The notes: generated by a model not told the origin, from the letters alone. 64,000 nt of DNA from Paulinella micropora (GCA_009731375.1 BJOX01000106.1:450172-514171); one strand, 5' to 3'; counted from the first letter of the stretch, positions 43,191 to 53,250 are shown. A program made the numbers and translations.

Positions 43191-46100
43191 TCACTGCCTT
43201 CGTCGTCTGGCGCGGATTTCTTTGCCTGGTGGAGGACCACCAACAAAAGTCAGATCGAACTTTGACTGTTCGAGAATGTCCCAGATCTTATTAGGGATTC
43301 CGCCCAACGATAATTCAAAAGGGACATCAAGCACTCCTCTTGGCAGTGTCTGAATGGTCCACGCAGTGTAATCCTTGTCTCTGGGAGTAATTGTATCATC
43401 CCATGTCTCGAGACTTTTTGCGTCTTTATATACTGGCAGATAATGTCTTGCCTTTGGATCCTCAACCGGGTCCATACTTCTCCAGAACTGGAGTATCGGT
43501 TGTACTATCTTTGCGGCTGATGATATTTTGAGTGTCCGTGTGACACGCATCTGTCGTGGGACCGCCACGACCCGCATCAAGTATAAGTCTGAGAGAGTGT
43601 CATCAGCGACATGTTGTTCCGCTGGTCTCATCAGATAGAAAACATTTTTCACCCATGCGATGGTTGCTATCGCATCGCCTTCCTTCCATCGCTCATGGAC
43701 AATCTCAACGTTGCCCGCGTTTGGGTCAGTGTCCGTCCCCTCCTCCTCCTGGTGGACGTCCTTTGATCTCATCGACCTCATCGCCTTCCTCGGTTGGTCG
43801 TTGATAAGATCATTCCGCGCTCTCCTTAGCTGCGCCTCTGTGATCTTCTCCTTCTTTCCGCTATGCTCTCGCGGAGACTTGGACTGAGTCCCCACCGCGC
43901 TTATGCGGTCAGTCTTCTCCTTGCTGTCCACCTCACTCTCCTCCTTCTCAGCTATCGGTGCCCGATAAGCATCGTCTTGGTCTATGCCAGCCTCCTTGTG
44001 GATGGGCGGCACCTCTTTGAAATCATCCTTCATCCGTTTTAACGCCTCCTCAACGGATTCATCTTCCAGTAAGAAGGGATCATACTTAATCAGCCTTCTT
44101 ACATTCACAATTTGCACCTTCCCTCTACCCCTGATCTTGTAATTCAGAGGTCCCGTCTGTTCCATAATCTGATAAGGTCCTTTCCAGTGAGTGAACAGCT
44201 TAGAGCTGACTCCCTTCGGGACTTGAGGATGGTACAATAGTACAATATCCCCGACCTGGAACTTGATCTGATCCAAGTGCGCTTGTCGCACCCCTTCAGC
44301 ATCAGTCTTTCGGCGCTCCGCCTCTCTATGCGCCCTGACTATTTGTTCCGCCTCCATCTTCACTCTAAGTCTCATCCCAAACAACTCATCCGCATCCGCC
44401 CAAGTGTCTTTTGGGTGAAGGAGCGAAGTCGGGATATCAGGCTCACGCCCATATACTAACTGATATGGCGAGATTGAGCTCTTCGAGCCTCCTAACGCCG
44501 TAGAGGGTAGACAGTTCATTGCAAACGCAAATGATGGTGCTGCCTCGACCCATGCTCTTTGATTCTCCTTCTTCGTGCAATACATCTTTAGCGAGGCTTT
44601 GAGGGGTCTGTGTACCCGCTCGATTTTCCCATTTGCTCGCGGGTTATAGGCAGTAACATATTGCCATTTCATCCCGTAATACTTAGATAGTTTGTCGATG
44701 ACCTCGTTATTAAAGTCCGAGCCTCGATCAGAACATATCTTTCTTGGTACTCCGATCTGTGAGATGATCCTATCGATCAGCGCCTCGGCCGTCGTCTTGC
44801 CGGTAACGTCTTTGACAGGGATGATCCACACATAGTTGGTGGCTCTGTCAATAGCCGTAAGGAGGTATTTGTAACCATCCTTCGATTCTGGGAAAGGTCC
44901 CACATGATCAATGTGTATAAACTCAAACATCCCCGCATGAAGAGGAAATTCGCCAATCAGGCCGAAATTTGCCTTCAGTGGTGTTTTGTTTATCTTGCAC
45001 GGGATGCATGCATCCACCGCCTGATCTATCTCCTCCTTCATCTTCTTCCACCAGAATCGCCTCGCTACGAACATATGAGTTCGTTGTCGACCCGGATGCG
45101 CCAAAAGTGGGCAATTGTGGGCTGCGACAAATATAAATCGTCTCAGACTCTCCGGTACCCAAAGGGTCCATTTGTCCGGCTGTGACGCATAGCGACCGTG
45201 AAGGCCCTTGTACCACAGTAGACCATCTCTCCATCCCATCTCCTTCATCTGATCTTTGATCGCTTTCGTCATCCGTAGCTCATCCGGGTTCTGATATAAC
45301 TGTATCAGTTCTTTAAACTCCGGATCTTGAGCCTGTTGTTGCCTCCATGCGGTAGGCGAGGCTATATGGATAGTACCATCTTCTAGCCGTACCCCGATTC
45401 TTTCCGGGTCATCGTCTAGGTCACTTCTCCGCTCTTGAGGAGGCTCCGCATAAACTTCCTGCGTCTCCTCTTCCTCTCTTATGTTCGCCTTCGCATTCTC
45501 ATATACCTCATAGGACCACTCAGCGTCCTCCTGGGTATGTAGCTCACAACATATCCCGTGATCCGGGCCTTGTGGACTGTACCGTAGACCTGTGCGGTCA
45601 TATCGGACTCCACTCGCCATCTCCATCGCCTCAATGTGGCTGACCTCATACACCTTGTCAGTGGACAAGTCTTCCATCTCCACCGTGGACACCAACGCCG
45701 ATACTTCTGAGTTAAACTCTAGCCTAGAGAGGCTACTATCAGCGACCACATTTCGCTTCCCGGTAGATGGCATTGTAAAATCGAAACAAGACAAGAACGC
45801 TTGCCACCGCGCCAGCCGTCCCGTCTGTTCATGATTCATCAACCATAACAGGTTATGATGATCAGTTCTGACAGTAAATTGAGGTCCTCCCCACAAATAC
45901 TCTCTGAGCCTCTTGAGGGCCCATACTACCGCCAACGCCTCTCTTTGCCTTGTGCAATAGTTTCTCTCCGCCGCACACAACTTCCTACTAATAAACATGA
46001 TTGGGCGTAATTTCTTCTCCTCATCCTCTTGTTGTAATACAGCCCCAATCGCAAACTTAGATGCGTCTGTATCGACTACGAATTGTTTCGTAAAGTCGGG

Positions 46101-49004
46101 CATCGTTAACACCAGTCCTCCGTCTTTCGGGTCTTTGTAAATGAGATCTTTGAGCGCATGAAACGCTTGCAAAGCCTCTTCGTCCCACTTCTCAAAGTCT
46201 CCAAAATCTATCATTTTCTCCACTTTAGCCCGTGTTGCACCCCAATCGGGTATAAACTGGCTATAGTATTGCGCCATCGCAAGGAATGAGTGCAATTCAG
46301 TGCGGTTCTTCGGTATCGGTCGATTCATAATCTCCTCCCTCTTCTCTTTGGATATCGAGACTCGATTATGGGAGATCTCGTACCCTAAGTATGTCACACT
46401 CGTCTTGGCAAGTTGACACTTCTTTAGATTGCACTTCAGGCCAAAAGCTCCGATGCGCCTGAATATATCGGACAAATGATCGATATGCTCCTCCATTGTG
46501 TTAGAGTATACGATAATGTCATCGATATAGCAAAATGCATATTCTCCCGCCTTCTGTCCCCGCCTTCTCATAAAGCCACCGTCAGACAAATCATCGTACT
46601 GACTGCTCAACATCTTCTGCATCGCCTTCTGGAAAAGTCCTGGGGCTTGCTTGAGGCCCATCGGAAGCACTTTCCATTGGTATATTTCCATACCCACCAC
46701 AAACGCCGTCAGCCATCTGGACTTTTCCTCCAGTGGTATCTGCCAGAAGCCATTCTTAAGGTCAATGACCGAATAGAATTTTGCATTCCGCAGTACTCTC
46801 CTTCCTTCTTCTAATGTCGGGAGAGGATTTCTCTCTTCCTCCAGCACCTTGTTAACACGAGCATAGTTAACTGTCAGGCGCCATTCTCCTCCTGGCTTCG
46901 GCACTATTCTCGGTTGTGAGACTATTGGAGATGTTGATCTCTCAATAAAGTCCTCATTGAGCAGCTGTCTTGCTAGCTCCTCCGCTATCTTCGCCTCATG
47001 TATACTCAAATTCGCCCTTCGTGGTGCCGGTGACGGCTCCGCACCCGGTATTTTGTAAATAACCGCAGTGAAATCTTCAGGCTTGACACCACCTGCATGT
47101 GGAGGGTCAAAAATTTCCTTGTTCGCCTCTAATTTGGCTTTTAAAAGCTCCTTCTCCTTCTCCGTGCCTACTCCTTCTTCCAATATTTTCCGCGCCGCCT
47201 CTTGAAAATCTTCATCAGACATCTGCTTATGTTGCTTGAGGGGTTCTCTGTCCTCCTCCAAGCCTAAGTCCTCTTCCGAGACATCATCTAGGCCCGTCTT
47301 TTCATACGTGACCGTGTCCGGCTCATCATCTTTACCGAGCTCCACCAGCATGTCAATGAGTCTCGCGTATTGCAAAGGAGCTTTACGGGTGTAAAAACCA
47401 TCAAAGCATGTGAATGCTTGCGGTATCAATTTCAACTTGTCGAGGTCTCTGAGCTTCCGCTTGTATGCACTGCTCTGCTCACGAGTTCCCATACGACAAG
47501 CCACCACTAGCTGTTGCTTGCGAGAGGGTACCGGTATAGGATGATCAATAAGCCGGTCCCTTATTTCCTGCGCCCATATCGCCTTCTCATTATATGGCAG
47601 GATAATAGTATACGGCTTATTATTTTCGAATAAAGTCCGTAAGCATTTCTTCACTTCAGACAGTGAACGCGGCCACGTGGGCTCGTCACCCCAGAAATCA
47701 GTAATAAAACTTTTAATAGTTTCTGGTGGAGTATCCGGGATTCGCCCCGTTCTCCTTGGTACAAACGCCTCCCTTTTTTCTTCTCCTACTTTCGCATGGA
47801 AACAGTATCCGTTAGTAATATGGACATCTGTTCCTACTCCTTCCGCGAATCTCGCCAACGACGGGCTTCTTTGTGCGACACATATAATCTCCTCCTTTCG
47901 CTTCTCGATTAAGTCATCAATAGACTTTTTGTCCCAATGGCATGTCGGAACTGTGACAGTGCACACTTGGGATTCCCAATTGTCGGTCCAGGACAGTTCA
48001 TCCGGTCTTACGACATGGGGGTGAACGTACACCTCAAGTGCCTCATGTGCGATGGCCATCTTTTTGTGATCCGTCGCTAGACTCAGCTCATAAGCCTCAT
48101 AAGAGTCAGTAGCGTTGAAGGGATCAATATCGTTCTCTTCTCCTCTTTTTACTCCATATATCACTCGCCGTGCGGCGCAATCAATCACAGCCCCCATCGT
48201 AGCCAATTGGTCATACGATAGTAATATTGACCCGTGGTAACCGGGGACGACATAGAGGTCCATACGGTATACTCGTGCGGATTTCAATTTAAAGGTCAGT
48301 GTGATGATTCCCGTGATATCCGTCCGGCTGCTCACTCCTTTGAGAGTGCCCGTTGACTTTTTCATATTTCCGTCCACCCAGTCCCGGTATCGATTAAAAA
48401 ACTTCCTGCCGACAATATTAATATTCGCCATCGTATCATTACCAACTTTTAATATTGTCTTCAATGTTTCACAATAAAGTTCCGTATAACACAGAGCATC
48501 GGGCCTGTGTATATTGGCTGCGAGAACAAGAACTTTACGTTCCAAATTTTGGAGTCTTGTCTCTAAGTTTTTCAACTCCTCCTTCTTCTCCTCCTGCTTC
48601 ACCTCATTAACATTTTTATTATTCTGCGGTACTGGTGCGTTTACTATTTGAGCGACATTGTCTTGTGGTACTTGAGTACACACATTGTCTTTTTGCTCGC
48701 CACCCGCCGCGACCGTAGACATTGAGTCTGTTCGTGGTTGTTTGCTTGGCCGAGGCGATACGTCTGCCATTGGCCTCCTCGCCTCCATCGCAAGTCTCGC
48801 CTTCCTATTTGCATCAGTTATCATTGGTAACCGTGCTGTATGAACGGGTATGAGACTACCTTGGGGCTGCAGTCTCTGTGTACCCACATCTTTGTTTTCA
48901 CATAGAGGAAGCGTTGGCCCAGTCTGCACAACAGCATTAGAAAGCACTGTGACTTTAGGGTTAAACTTCACAGTCTTCTCCTTCCTCTCTTCTTCCCCCT
49001 CCAG
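43191..49004 (-). CDS. gypsy Pol polyprotein (protease, RT, RNase H, integrase)
   Basis: Continuously open in the gag frame from the codon after the gag UGA to a TGA at 43191; about 1,937 codons. There is no ATG near its start, so it is probably made as Gag-Pol. Counting from 48971: a protease-like segment near residue 175 (NDTMANINIV, with Met where Gly is usual); RT with TAFVVGMEIYQWKVLPMGL and the catalytic FCYIDDIIVY at about 815; RNase H with VDTDASKFAIGAVL at about 965. The integrase has an HH-CC zinc domain (HPGRQRTH...CIPC) at about 1295-1330 and a DD35E core: Asp in FIHIDHVGPF, Asp in ICSDRGSDF, Glu in NGKIERVHR, with 35 residues between the last two. A GPY module (WKGPYQIMEQ) lies at about 1595. 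The last 330 residues are charged and unassigned, ending in an Arg-rich tail. Confidence 0.92.
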   Translation of the reverse strand: MEGEEERKEKTVKFNPKVTVLSNAVVQTGPTLPLCENKDVGTQRLQPQGSLIPVHTARLPMITDANRKARLAMEARRPMADVSPRPSKQPRTDSMSTVAAGGEQKDNVCTQVPQDNVAQIVNAPVPQNNKNVNEVKQEEKKEELKNLETRLQNLERKVLVLAANIHRPDALCYTELYCETLKTILKVGNDTMANINIVGRKFFNRYRDWVDGNMKKSTGTLKGVSSRTDITGIITLTFKLKSARVYRMDLYVVPGYHGSILLSYDQLATMGAVIDCAARRVIYGVKRGEENDIDPFNATDSYEAYELSLATDHKKMAIAHEALEVYVHPHVVRPDELSWTDNWESQVCTVTVPTCHWDKKSIDDLIEKRKEEIICVAQRSPSLARFAEGVGTDVHITNGYCFHAKVGEEKREAFVPRRTGRIPDTPPETIKSFITDFWGDEPTWPRSLSEVKKCLRTLFENNKPYTIILPYNEKAIWAQEIRDRLIDHPIPVPSRKQQLVVACRMGTREQSSAYKRKLRDLDKLKLIPQAFTCFDGFYTRKAPLQYARLIDMLVELGKDDEPDTVTYEKTGLDDVSEEDLGLEEDREPLKQHKQMSDEDFQEAARKILEEGVGTEKEKELLKAKLEANKEIFDPPHAGGVKPEDFTAVIYKIPGAEPSPAPRRANLSIHEAKIAEELARQLLNEDFIERSTSPIVSQPRIVPKPGGEWRLTVNYARVNKVLEEERNPLPTLEEGRRVLRNAKFYSVIDLKNGFWQIPLEEKSRWLTAFVVGMEIYQWKVLPMGLKQAPGLFQKAMQKMLSSQYDDLSDGGFMRRRGQKAGEYAFCYIDDIIVYSNTMEEHIDHLSDIFRRIGAFGLKCNLKKCQLAKTSVTYLGYEISHNRVSISKEKREEIMNRPIPKNRTELHSFLAMAQYYSQFIPDWGATRAKVEKMIDFGDFEKWDEEALQAFHALKDLIYKDPKDGGLVLTMPDFTKQFVVDTDASKFAIGAVLQQEDEEKKLRPIMFISRKLCAAERNYCTRQREALAVVWALKRLREYLWGGPQFTVRTDHHNLLWLMNHEQTGRLARWQAFLSCFDFTMPSTGKRNVVADSSLSRLEFNSEVSALVSTVEMEDLSTDKVYEVSHIEAMEMASGVRYDRTGLRYSPQGPDHGICCELHTQEDAEWSYEVYENAKANIREEEETQEVYAEPPQERRSDLDDDPERIGVRLEDGTIHIASPTAWRQQQAQDPEFKELIQLYQNPDELRMTKAIKDQMKEMGWRDGLLWYKGLHGRYASQPDKWTLWVPESLRRFIFVAAHNCPLLAHPGRQRTHMFVARRFWWKKMKEEIDQAVDACIPCKINKTPLKANFGLIGEFPLHAGMFEFIHIDHVGPFPESKDGYKYLLTAIDRATNYVWIIPVKDVTGKTTAEALIDRIISQIGVPRKICSDRGSDFNNEVIDKLSKYYGMKWQYVTAYNPRANGKIERVHRPLKASLKMYCTKKENQRAWVEAAPSFAFAMNCLPSTALGGSKSSISPYQLVYGREPDIPTSLLHPKDTWADADELFGMRLRVKMEAEQIVRAHREAERRKTDAEGVRQAHLDQIKFQVGDIVLLYHPQVPKGVSSKLFTHWKGPYQIMEQTGPLNYKIRGRGKVQIVNVRRLIKYDPFLLEDESVEEALKRMKDDFKEVPPIHKEAGIDQDDAYRAPIAEKEESEVDSKEKTDRISAVGTQSKSPREHSGKKEKITEAQLRRARNDLINDQPRKAMRSMRSKDVHQEEEGTDTDPNAGNVEIVHERWKEGDAIATIAWVKNVFYLMRPAEQHVADDTLSDLYLMRVVAVPRQMRVTRTLKISSAAKIVQPILQFWRSMDPVEDPKARHYLPVYKDAKSLETWDDTITPRDKDYTAWTIQTLPRGVLDVPFELSLGGIPNKIWDILEQSKFDLTFVGGPPPGKEIRARRRRQ

Positions 49005-49010
49005 TCATTC
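49005..49010 (-). promoter_or_regulatory. candidate stop-codon readthrough site between gag and pol
   Basis: Minus strand reads GTG GTG GAA TGA CTG GAG GGG. UGA is the only stop between gag and the end of pol. The following CUG resembles the CUA context known to favour UGA readthrough in eukaryotes and viruses. Readthrough would give a Gag-Pol fusion; this is an inference. Confidence 0.6.
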
Positions 49011-51701
49011 CACCACCTCGAAACGATTACCTTGAGTAGTGTCCGGGTAGGATGACGTATCGGTCTCCGAGGCAGTGTTGTAGGCCTGAGCTCGACCGAA
49101 ATTTGGGTTGGAGCTTGCCCACGAGCCTCCTCCTCCTCTGGGTGGGGGGGCTGGAGCTCGAACAGCTCTCCCTCCATAAGGGGTATATCCCCGACCTCCT
49201 CCTCTTCCTCTCTGAGGGGTTCCCTGCCACCTCGAGGCTCCTCTCCATGTTCCTCGTCCTCGTCCTCCTCCTCCTCCTCCTCCTCCTCCTCCTGCTCCTG
49301 CTCCTCCTTCTCGTCCTCTTTGAGAGGCCTTTAAGTTCTTTTGTCTCTCCCTTTCCTCCTTCTTCTCCTTCATCCTCTTCATGTAGGTAATGATTGCCTC
49401 TCGTAACTCCTCATCATCACACATATTGGCATACCAACCTTCGTTCACAGCGGCAATCTGAAGCATATTGAAAAGGCCCGGTTCCTTGCCTTCCGTCCTG
49501 CTCAGAAAATTTGCCCTTGCTGTTGGGTTCTGCCTATCATGATTGAAAGAGCAGTCTCTGTTCTCCATCTGTGCCTTACACTGCAAGCCCGCGAACCACC
49601 TCCAACATGCGGTCTTCAGGTCTGGCTCTCTCTGTCTCTTCCAACCGGCAACTCTGTTTGTGTACGTGGCTTGTGCGCCAACAGGTACACCGCCTGCCTG
49701 TGCCGTATGTGCCTCCGTGAGCGAGTCCATGTTTGAGCATGCACTCATCACTTCTTGAAACAGTGCTGACGGAGCAACGCTTTGAACCGTATTTTCGAAC
49801 ACGTGTGTCTCGAGGAAGTTCTTGGACTTCACTGAGCTAAACGTCGAGCATTGTTGTATGAGCTGAGTAAGCTTACTCGGGTTAACTGTGTGTAACGCCG
49901 AAAAGAAATAGAGGATGATCGACTTGCGGCCATAGAATAGCCCATAGGAGGAAACTACCTCCGTAAGGGTCGCCGCCAAGCCAACAGCACTCCTCAAACT
50001 CATCGCCACTGTCTCAAAGATTTCAAATCCTATGAGAGTACCAGTGCAGAGATGCTGGTATCCATGAGATTGAAAATATGAAATGAGTGTGGCCACCGCC
50101 AGTTCACACTGAGCGTCTAGGCCTGTTGCATTGTTTCTCTTAATCTCCTCCTTCTTTCTCAAAAACTTGTACTGTGTCAGATCAAATCCCTCCGAGACTA
50201 GAGATTGGTCAAAAACAGTAACAAGGGCCTCGTATTCCTGCGTTTCGTCGCAAGGAAAAGCCTTCATGCAGGCATTGATCTCTTTGAGCTTGCTCAAAAG
50301 CGAAGCATCAGAGTCTTTGTCTGAGCTCGTCTTGGCATATAGCATGAGACTTGCCACTCCTCCTTTCTTCCCCTTGAAGGCATTTATGATGTTCTGTCTG
50401 TCCTTCTTCTCCGTGTTTGTGACCACCACCGTAGTTGAGCCCGAGGGTGCAGGGGCTGGTGGGGCAGGAGCTGGTGGGGTCAAATATGTCGGAGGGTGTG
50501 TCTTTGCACCACTCACTTTTGCTTTCATTCTTTCCAGTCTCATCGTCTTCTCGAACTCCTCATTCTCTTTCGCCTTCTTCTTCTCAGATATCACCAGCTT
50601 TTGAGCATGAGTGATAAAGGCCACCAATTCAGAAGCAGATCTGAGAAAATTATATTTCTCCACATATTGGTCAACACCTGCTTTGTTGGCGACCGGTGGT
50701 GCGTTACTAAGTGATTTAAGGACAGAGTGATCCTTGGTAGGAATCCATCTCTTCCATGCCTCCTTGTGCAGTAACGCACCCATCAACAGTCTGATCTTGG
50801 TCAGAACTCTGTCGGTCTTCTCTAACTCATCAATCACAGGATGAGTTTCTCCTGCTGCCTTAATGCTTTTTTCCATCTCTGCCTTCCCCTCCTCCAAGGC
50901 CTTTATTTCCATTGTAAAAAAATGAAATATGCCACTCGAGTTTTTCGAACCCAGATTGGTCTTCATTTTTGTTACATCGACTGCCTCCTGACCAGTCGCG
51001 AGGAATCTGGCCGTTGCTCTTGGGTTTGTGTACTGGAGGTAACCCTCACATCGTGGGCCGTATGTACGTTCCCAAATCAGGGTTTGAGTGTACACCCCAA
51101 AGATAGCATCGAGTAATTCAAGGTGGGTGTGTGTGTCCCCAAACTTGATATGCTGTATCTTCTTTCTCTCTTCTGGATCAGAGACCAGTTTGCCGAGGAG
51201 CTGTGCTGTGTTTGATAATAGGATATAGACATCCTTTTTAGCACGACTTTTCTCTCTTCTTTGATCCTGAGGGATCCACACATAGGTATCCTTCTCTACC
51301 CCCATCTTGTTATCAAACTCTTTTTTAGTGAGGTCATAGTGGTCTTGCACCCACTGTTGTTCCTCCACTGTGATCTCCTCTCCATCACTATGAATCAAGT
51401 CGATCATTTTTCGTCCTCCTCCTCCCGTGTAGGCAGGTGGTAAGGGATTACCATATGCTCCTCCTCCTCCCGTCTCTTCTTGTTCAAATCCTCCTTCATC
51501 TTCGTCTCCTCCATATCTTCCTTCATCATCCCAGCCCTCTTCTACTCCTCCTCCTACTCCTTCATCTCCTCCTCCTTCATTCAATCCTCCTCCTCCTCCT
51601 TCATTCAATCCTCTTCCTCCTCCTCCTCCTCCTGCTTCTTCTTCTTCTCTTCCTTGATCTGCCTCCGAGAATTCACTCACTTCGGCGGTCTCTGTCGACA
51701 T
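49005..51701 (-). CDS. gypsy Gag with a CCCH-type finger
   Basis: 898 codons. Acidic and Gly-rich N-terminal 100 residues, then helical capsid-like parts (LLDAIFGVYTQTLIWERTYG; FLRSASELVAFITHAQKLV). The middle is Pro/Ala-rich. A CX8CX8CX3H finger (CWRWFAGLQC...CSFNH) lies at about residue 720, where retroelement Gag usually has CCHC knuckles. An RGG/Gly-rich tail, probably RNA-binding, follows. The ORF ends GAA TGA CTG, and pol continues in the same frame. Ten to twenty codon runs of Glu, Gly and Pro are encoded by TCC/CTC repeats. Confidence 0.88.
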   Translation of the reverse strand: MSTETAEVSEFSEADQGREEEEAGGGGGGRGLNEGGGGGLNEGGGDEGVGGGVEEGWDDEGRYGGDEDEGGFEQEETGGGGAYGNPLPPAYTGGGGRKMIDLIHSDGEEITVEEQQWVQDHYDLTKKEFDNKMGVEKDTYVWIPQDQRREKSRAKKDVYILLSNTAQLLGKLVSDPEERKKIQHIKFGDTHTHLELLDAIFGVYTQTLIWERTYGPRCEGYLQYTNPRATARFLATGQEAVDVTKMKTNLGSKNSSGIFHFFTMEIKALEEGKAEMEKSIKAAGETHPVIDELEKTDRVLTKIRLLMGALLHKEAWKRWIPTKDHSVLKSLSNAPPVANKAGVDQYVEKYNFLRSASELVAFITHAQKLVISEKKKAKENEEFEKTMRLERMKAKVSGAKTHPPTYLTPPAPAPPAPAPSGSTTVVVTNTEKKDRQNIINAFKGKKGGVASLMLYAKTSSDKDSDASLLSKLKEINACMKAFPCDETQEYEALVTVFDQSLVSEGFDLTQYKFLRKKEEIKRNNATGLDAQCELAVATLISYFQSHGYQHLCTGTLIGFEIFETVAMSLRSAVGLAATLTEVVSSYGLFYGRKSIILYFFSALHTVNPSKLTQLIQQCSTFSSVKSKNFLETHVFENTVQSVAPSALFQEVMSACSNMDSLTEAHTAQAGGVPVGAQATYTNRVAGWKRQREPDLKTACWRWFAGLQCKAQMENRDCSFNHDRQNPTARANFLSRTEGKEPGLFNMLQIAAVNEGWYANMCDDEELREAIITYMKRMKEKKEERERQKNLKASQRGREGGAGAGGGGGGGGGGRGRGTWRGASRWQGTPQRGRGGGRGYTPYGGRAVRAPAPPPRGGGGSWASSNPNFGRAQAYNTASETDTSSYPDTTQGNRFEVVE

Positions 51702-52470
51702 GATGTCGTAGTAGTGATCAACAGGAGGACAGTGTCAGCTCCTATGTTTGGTTTTTGTTCGTTTGTGTTCTGTTCCTCCTTCAGTCGATTGACTAGTGAA
51801 GAGAGAAACTAATAGAGAGGGTAGGATAAGATTCCCTGTCCTCTATGAAACACTGTTTGTATGTTTGTTTTTGTTTGAGAAAAATAGTCTTTGAGACTTT
51901 CTCCGATTTCTTGTTCTCCTTACTCAGATTACTTTCTCCTCCTTCTTTTCTATATTGTATCTAGTATGAGGCACTTGGACCTACACACAGATAGTAATAG
52001 AGAAGCTAGAAAAGCTCTCCTTGAGAAGTCGACAGTCGGTCGGATAGGTTCTCAGACCTACCTTTAGAAAACGATCAGAGATTTGCAAAAATACTCTGAC
52101 GTATGTGTGAGATAATGCAGATAAATGCACAAACTAGAAGGGTAGAGTGTTGTGCTCCTGTCCCTATGCTTGTTTGTGTTTTGTGTGTGTTCCTTCACTC
52201 TTCTGTCCACCTCCTTCTTCTTGGTCTCTGTGTGAGAACAGCAAGAACGACAGAGAGTTTGTATCTGATGTCTCCTTGTGAGCACACAGATACTGATTGG
52301 GCTAGAGGGTACGAGACACCTGCTTGAGACCAATCAAATTATTTGTTTTGTGAAAGAGTTATGAGGGAGCTGTGTTGGAGTATTTGTTTTCGTCTGACGT
52401 CCCCGTGTGAGACAGGTCAGTGAAAATTCACTCTGTTGCCTGTGTGGCAAAGCAGAAAGAAATCACCCTA
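51702..52470 (-). other. 5' leader of the young gypsy element
   Basis: About 770 bases between the primer-binding site and the gag ATG. C/T-rich on the plus strand. No ORF. Likely holds packaging and translation-control sequences, but none is recognisable. Confidence 0.6.
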
Positions 52471-52485
52471 GTGATGTGGACTCCA
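52471..52485 (-). promoter_or_regulatory. primer-binding site of the young gypsy element
   Basis: Minus strand TGGAGTCCACATCAC lies two bases inside the 5' LTR. Its complement, GTGATGTGGACTCCA, has the form of a tRNA 3' end with CCA. The tRNA identity cannot be named from the sequence alone. Confidence 0.7.
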
Positions 52486-52487
52486 AA

Positions 52488-52724
52488 TGTAATGCCCCCA
52501 ACGATAGCTCGTAAAAAGTCGGTAATACAACCAAACACAGTCCTCAAGAATGAGAATGATGTCTCGTTGTATTAGCTCAGTGAAGCCAAAAAGGAAAACG
52601 GCAACAGACCAGGAATAAAATGGCATCAGGTCCAATCCGGACAAATAATACTGAAAAACAAGCTGGTGCACCTGTCACCAGGAAAAGGTATTTTTTACCT
52701 GCTATCCGGGGGGTGATGCCTACA
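52488..52724 (-). repeat. 5' LTR of the young gypsy element
   Basis: 237 bases, one mismatch to the 3' LTR. Followed by CTAC at 52725-52728. Promoter and polyadenylation signals should lie within it; a short ATTATTT stretch is the only AT-rich candidate seen. Confidence 0.95.
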
Positions 52725-52728
52725 CTAC

Positions 52729-53250
52729 ATATCCGGCGGCCCGGCGGGGGCAGTCGGAGAAAAAGAGAAAACATGAAGTGTGTTATCACTTAAAGCCTTC
52801 AGATGCAAAAAGAGAAAAAATGAAGTCACAGTGTAAAAGAAAGGACTCACAGTTTCAAATTTAACGGTACGGTCATGGACGATATCGATCATATTAAGAA
52901 GTTAAAAAGGGCCGCGCGGGGGTTGGATTCAACAAAAAAAAACTTTTAGTAAGAAATTCAGTTCTGACTTTATTTCATCTATCTGAGTAAAAATAGGACT
53001 GATCGGATTATCACGGCGACTGCACCCGTGCACACCGGCCGCAGTATATTAATAACACAGACGAGAGAGAAGAGAGAGAGAGAGAGGAGGGGGGGGGGGA
53101 GCATATAGGGGAAGGGAGAGATAGATGCACAGATAAATACGTAAACAGGTATGTAAATGACGGAGCAAATTGGTAGATCGAGATGGGTTCATAGATTGAT
53201 TGGTAGAAAAATTAACAAATCATAAAGTACCAGTGCTAAGTGCATAGCAA
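52729..53250. other. flank of the gypsy element, no gene
   Basis: AT-rich DNA with a short GA tract and a G-run (53063-53099). No gene or element recognised. Confidence 0.5.

Larger units (their letters stand above)
42111..52724 (-). mobile_element. complete, recently inserted Ty3/gypsy retrotransposon
   Basis: 10.6 kb, minus strand: 5' LTR (52488-52724), primer-binding site, about 780-base leader, gag (51701-49005), pol (to 43191), about 840-base 3' region, polypurine tract, 3' LTR (42111-42347), CTAC duplication. All coding parts are uninterrupted apart from the UGA between gag and pol, and the LTRs are 99.6 percent identical. This copy may be competent to move. Confidence 0.93.
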
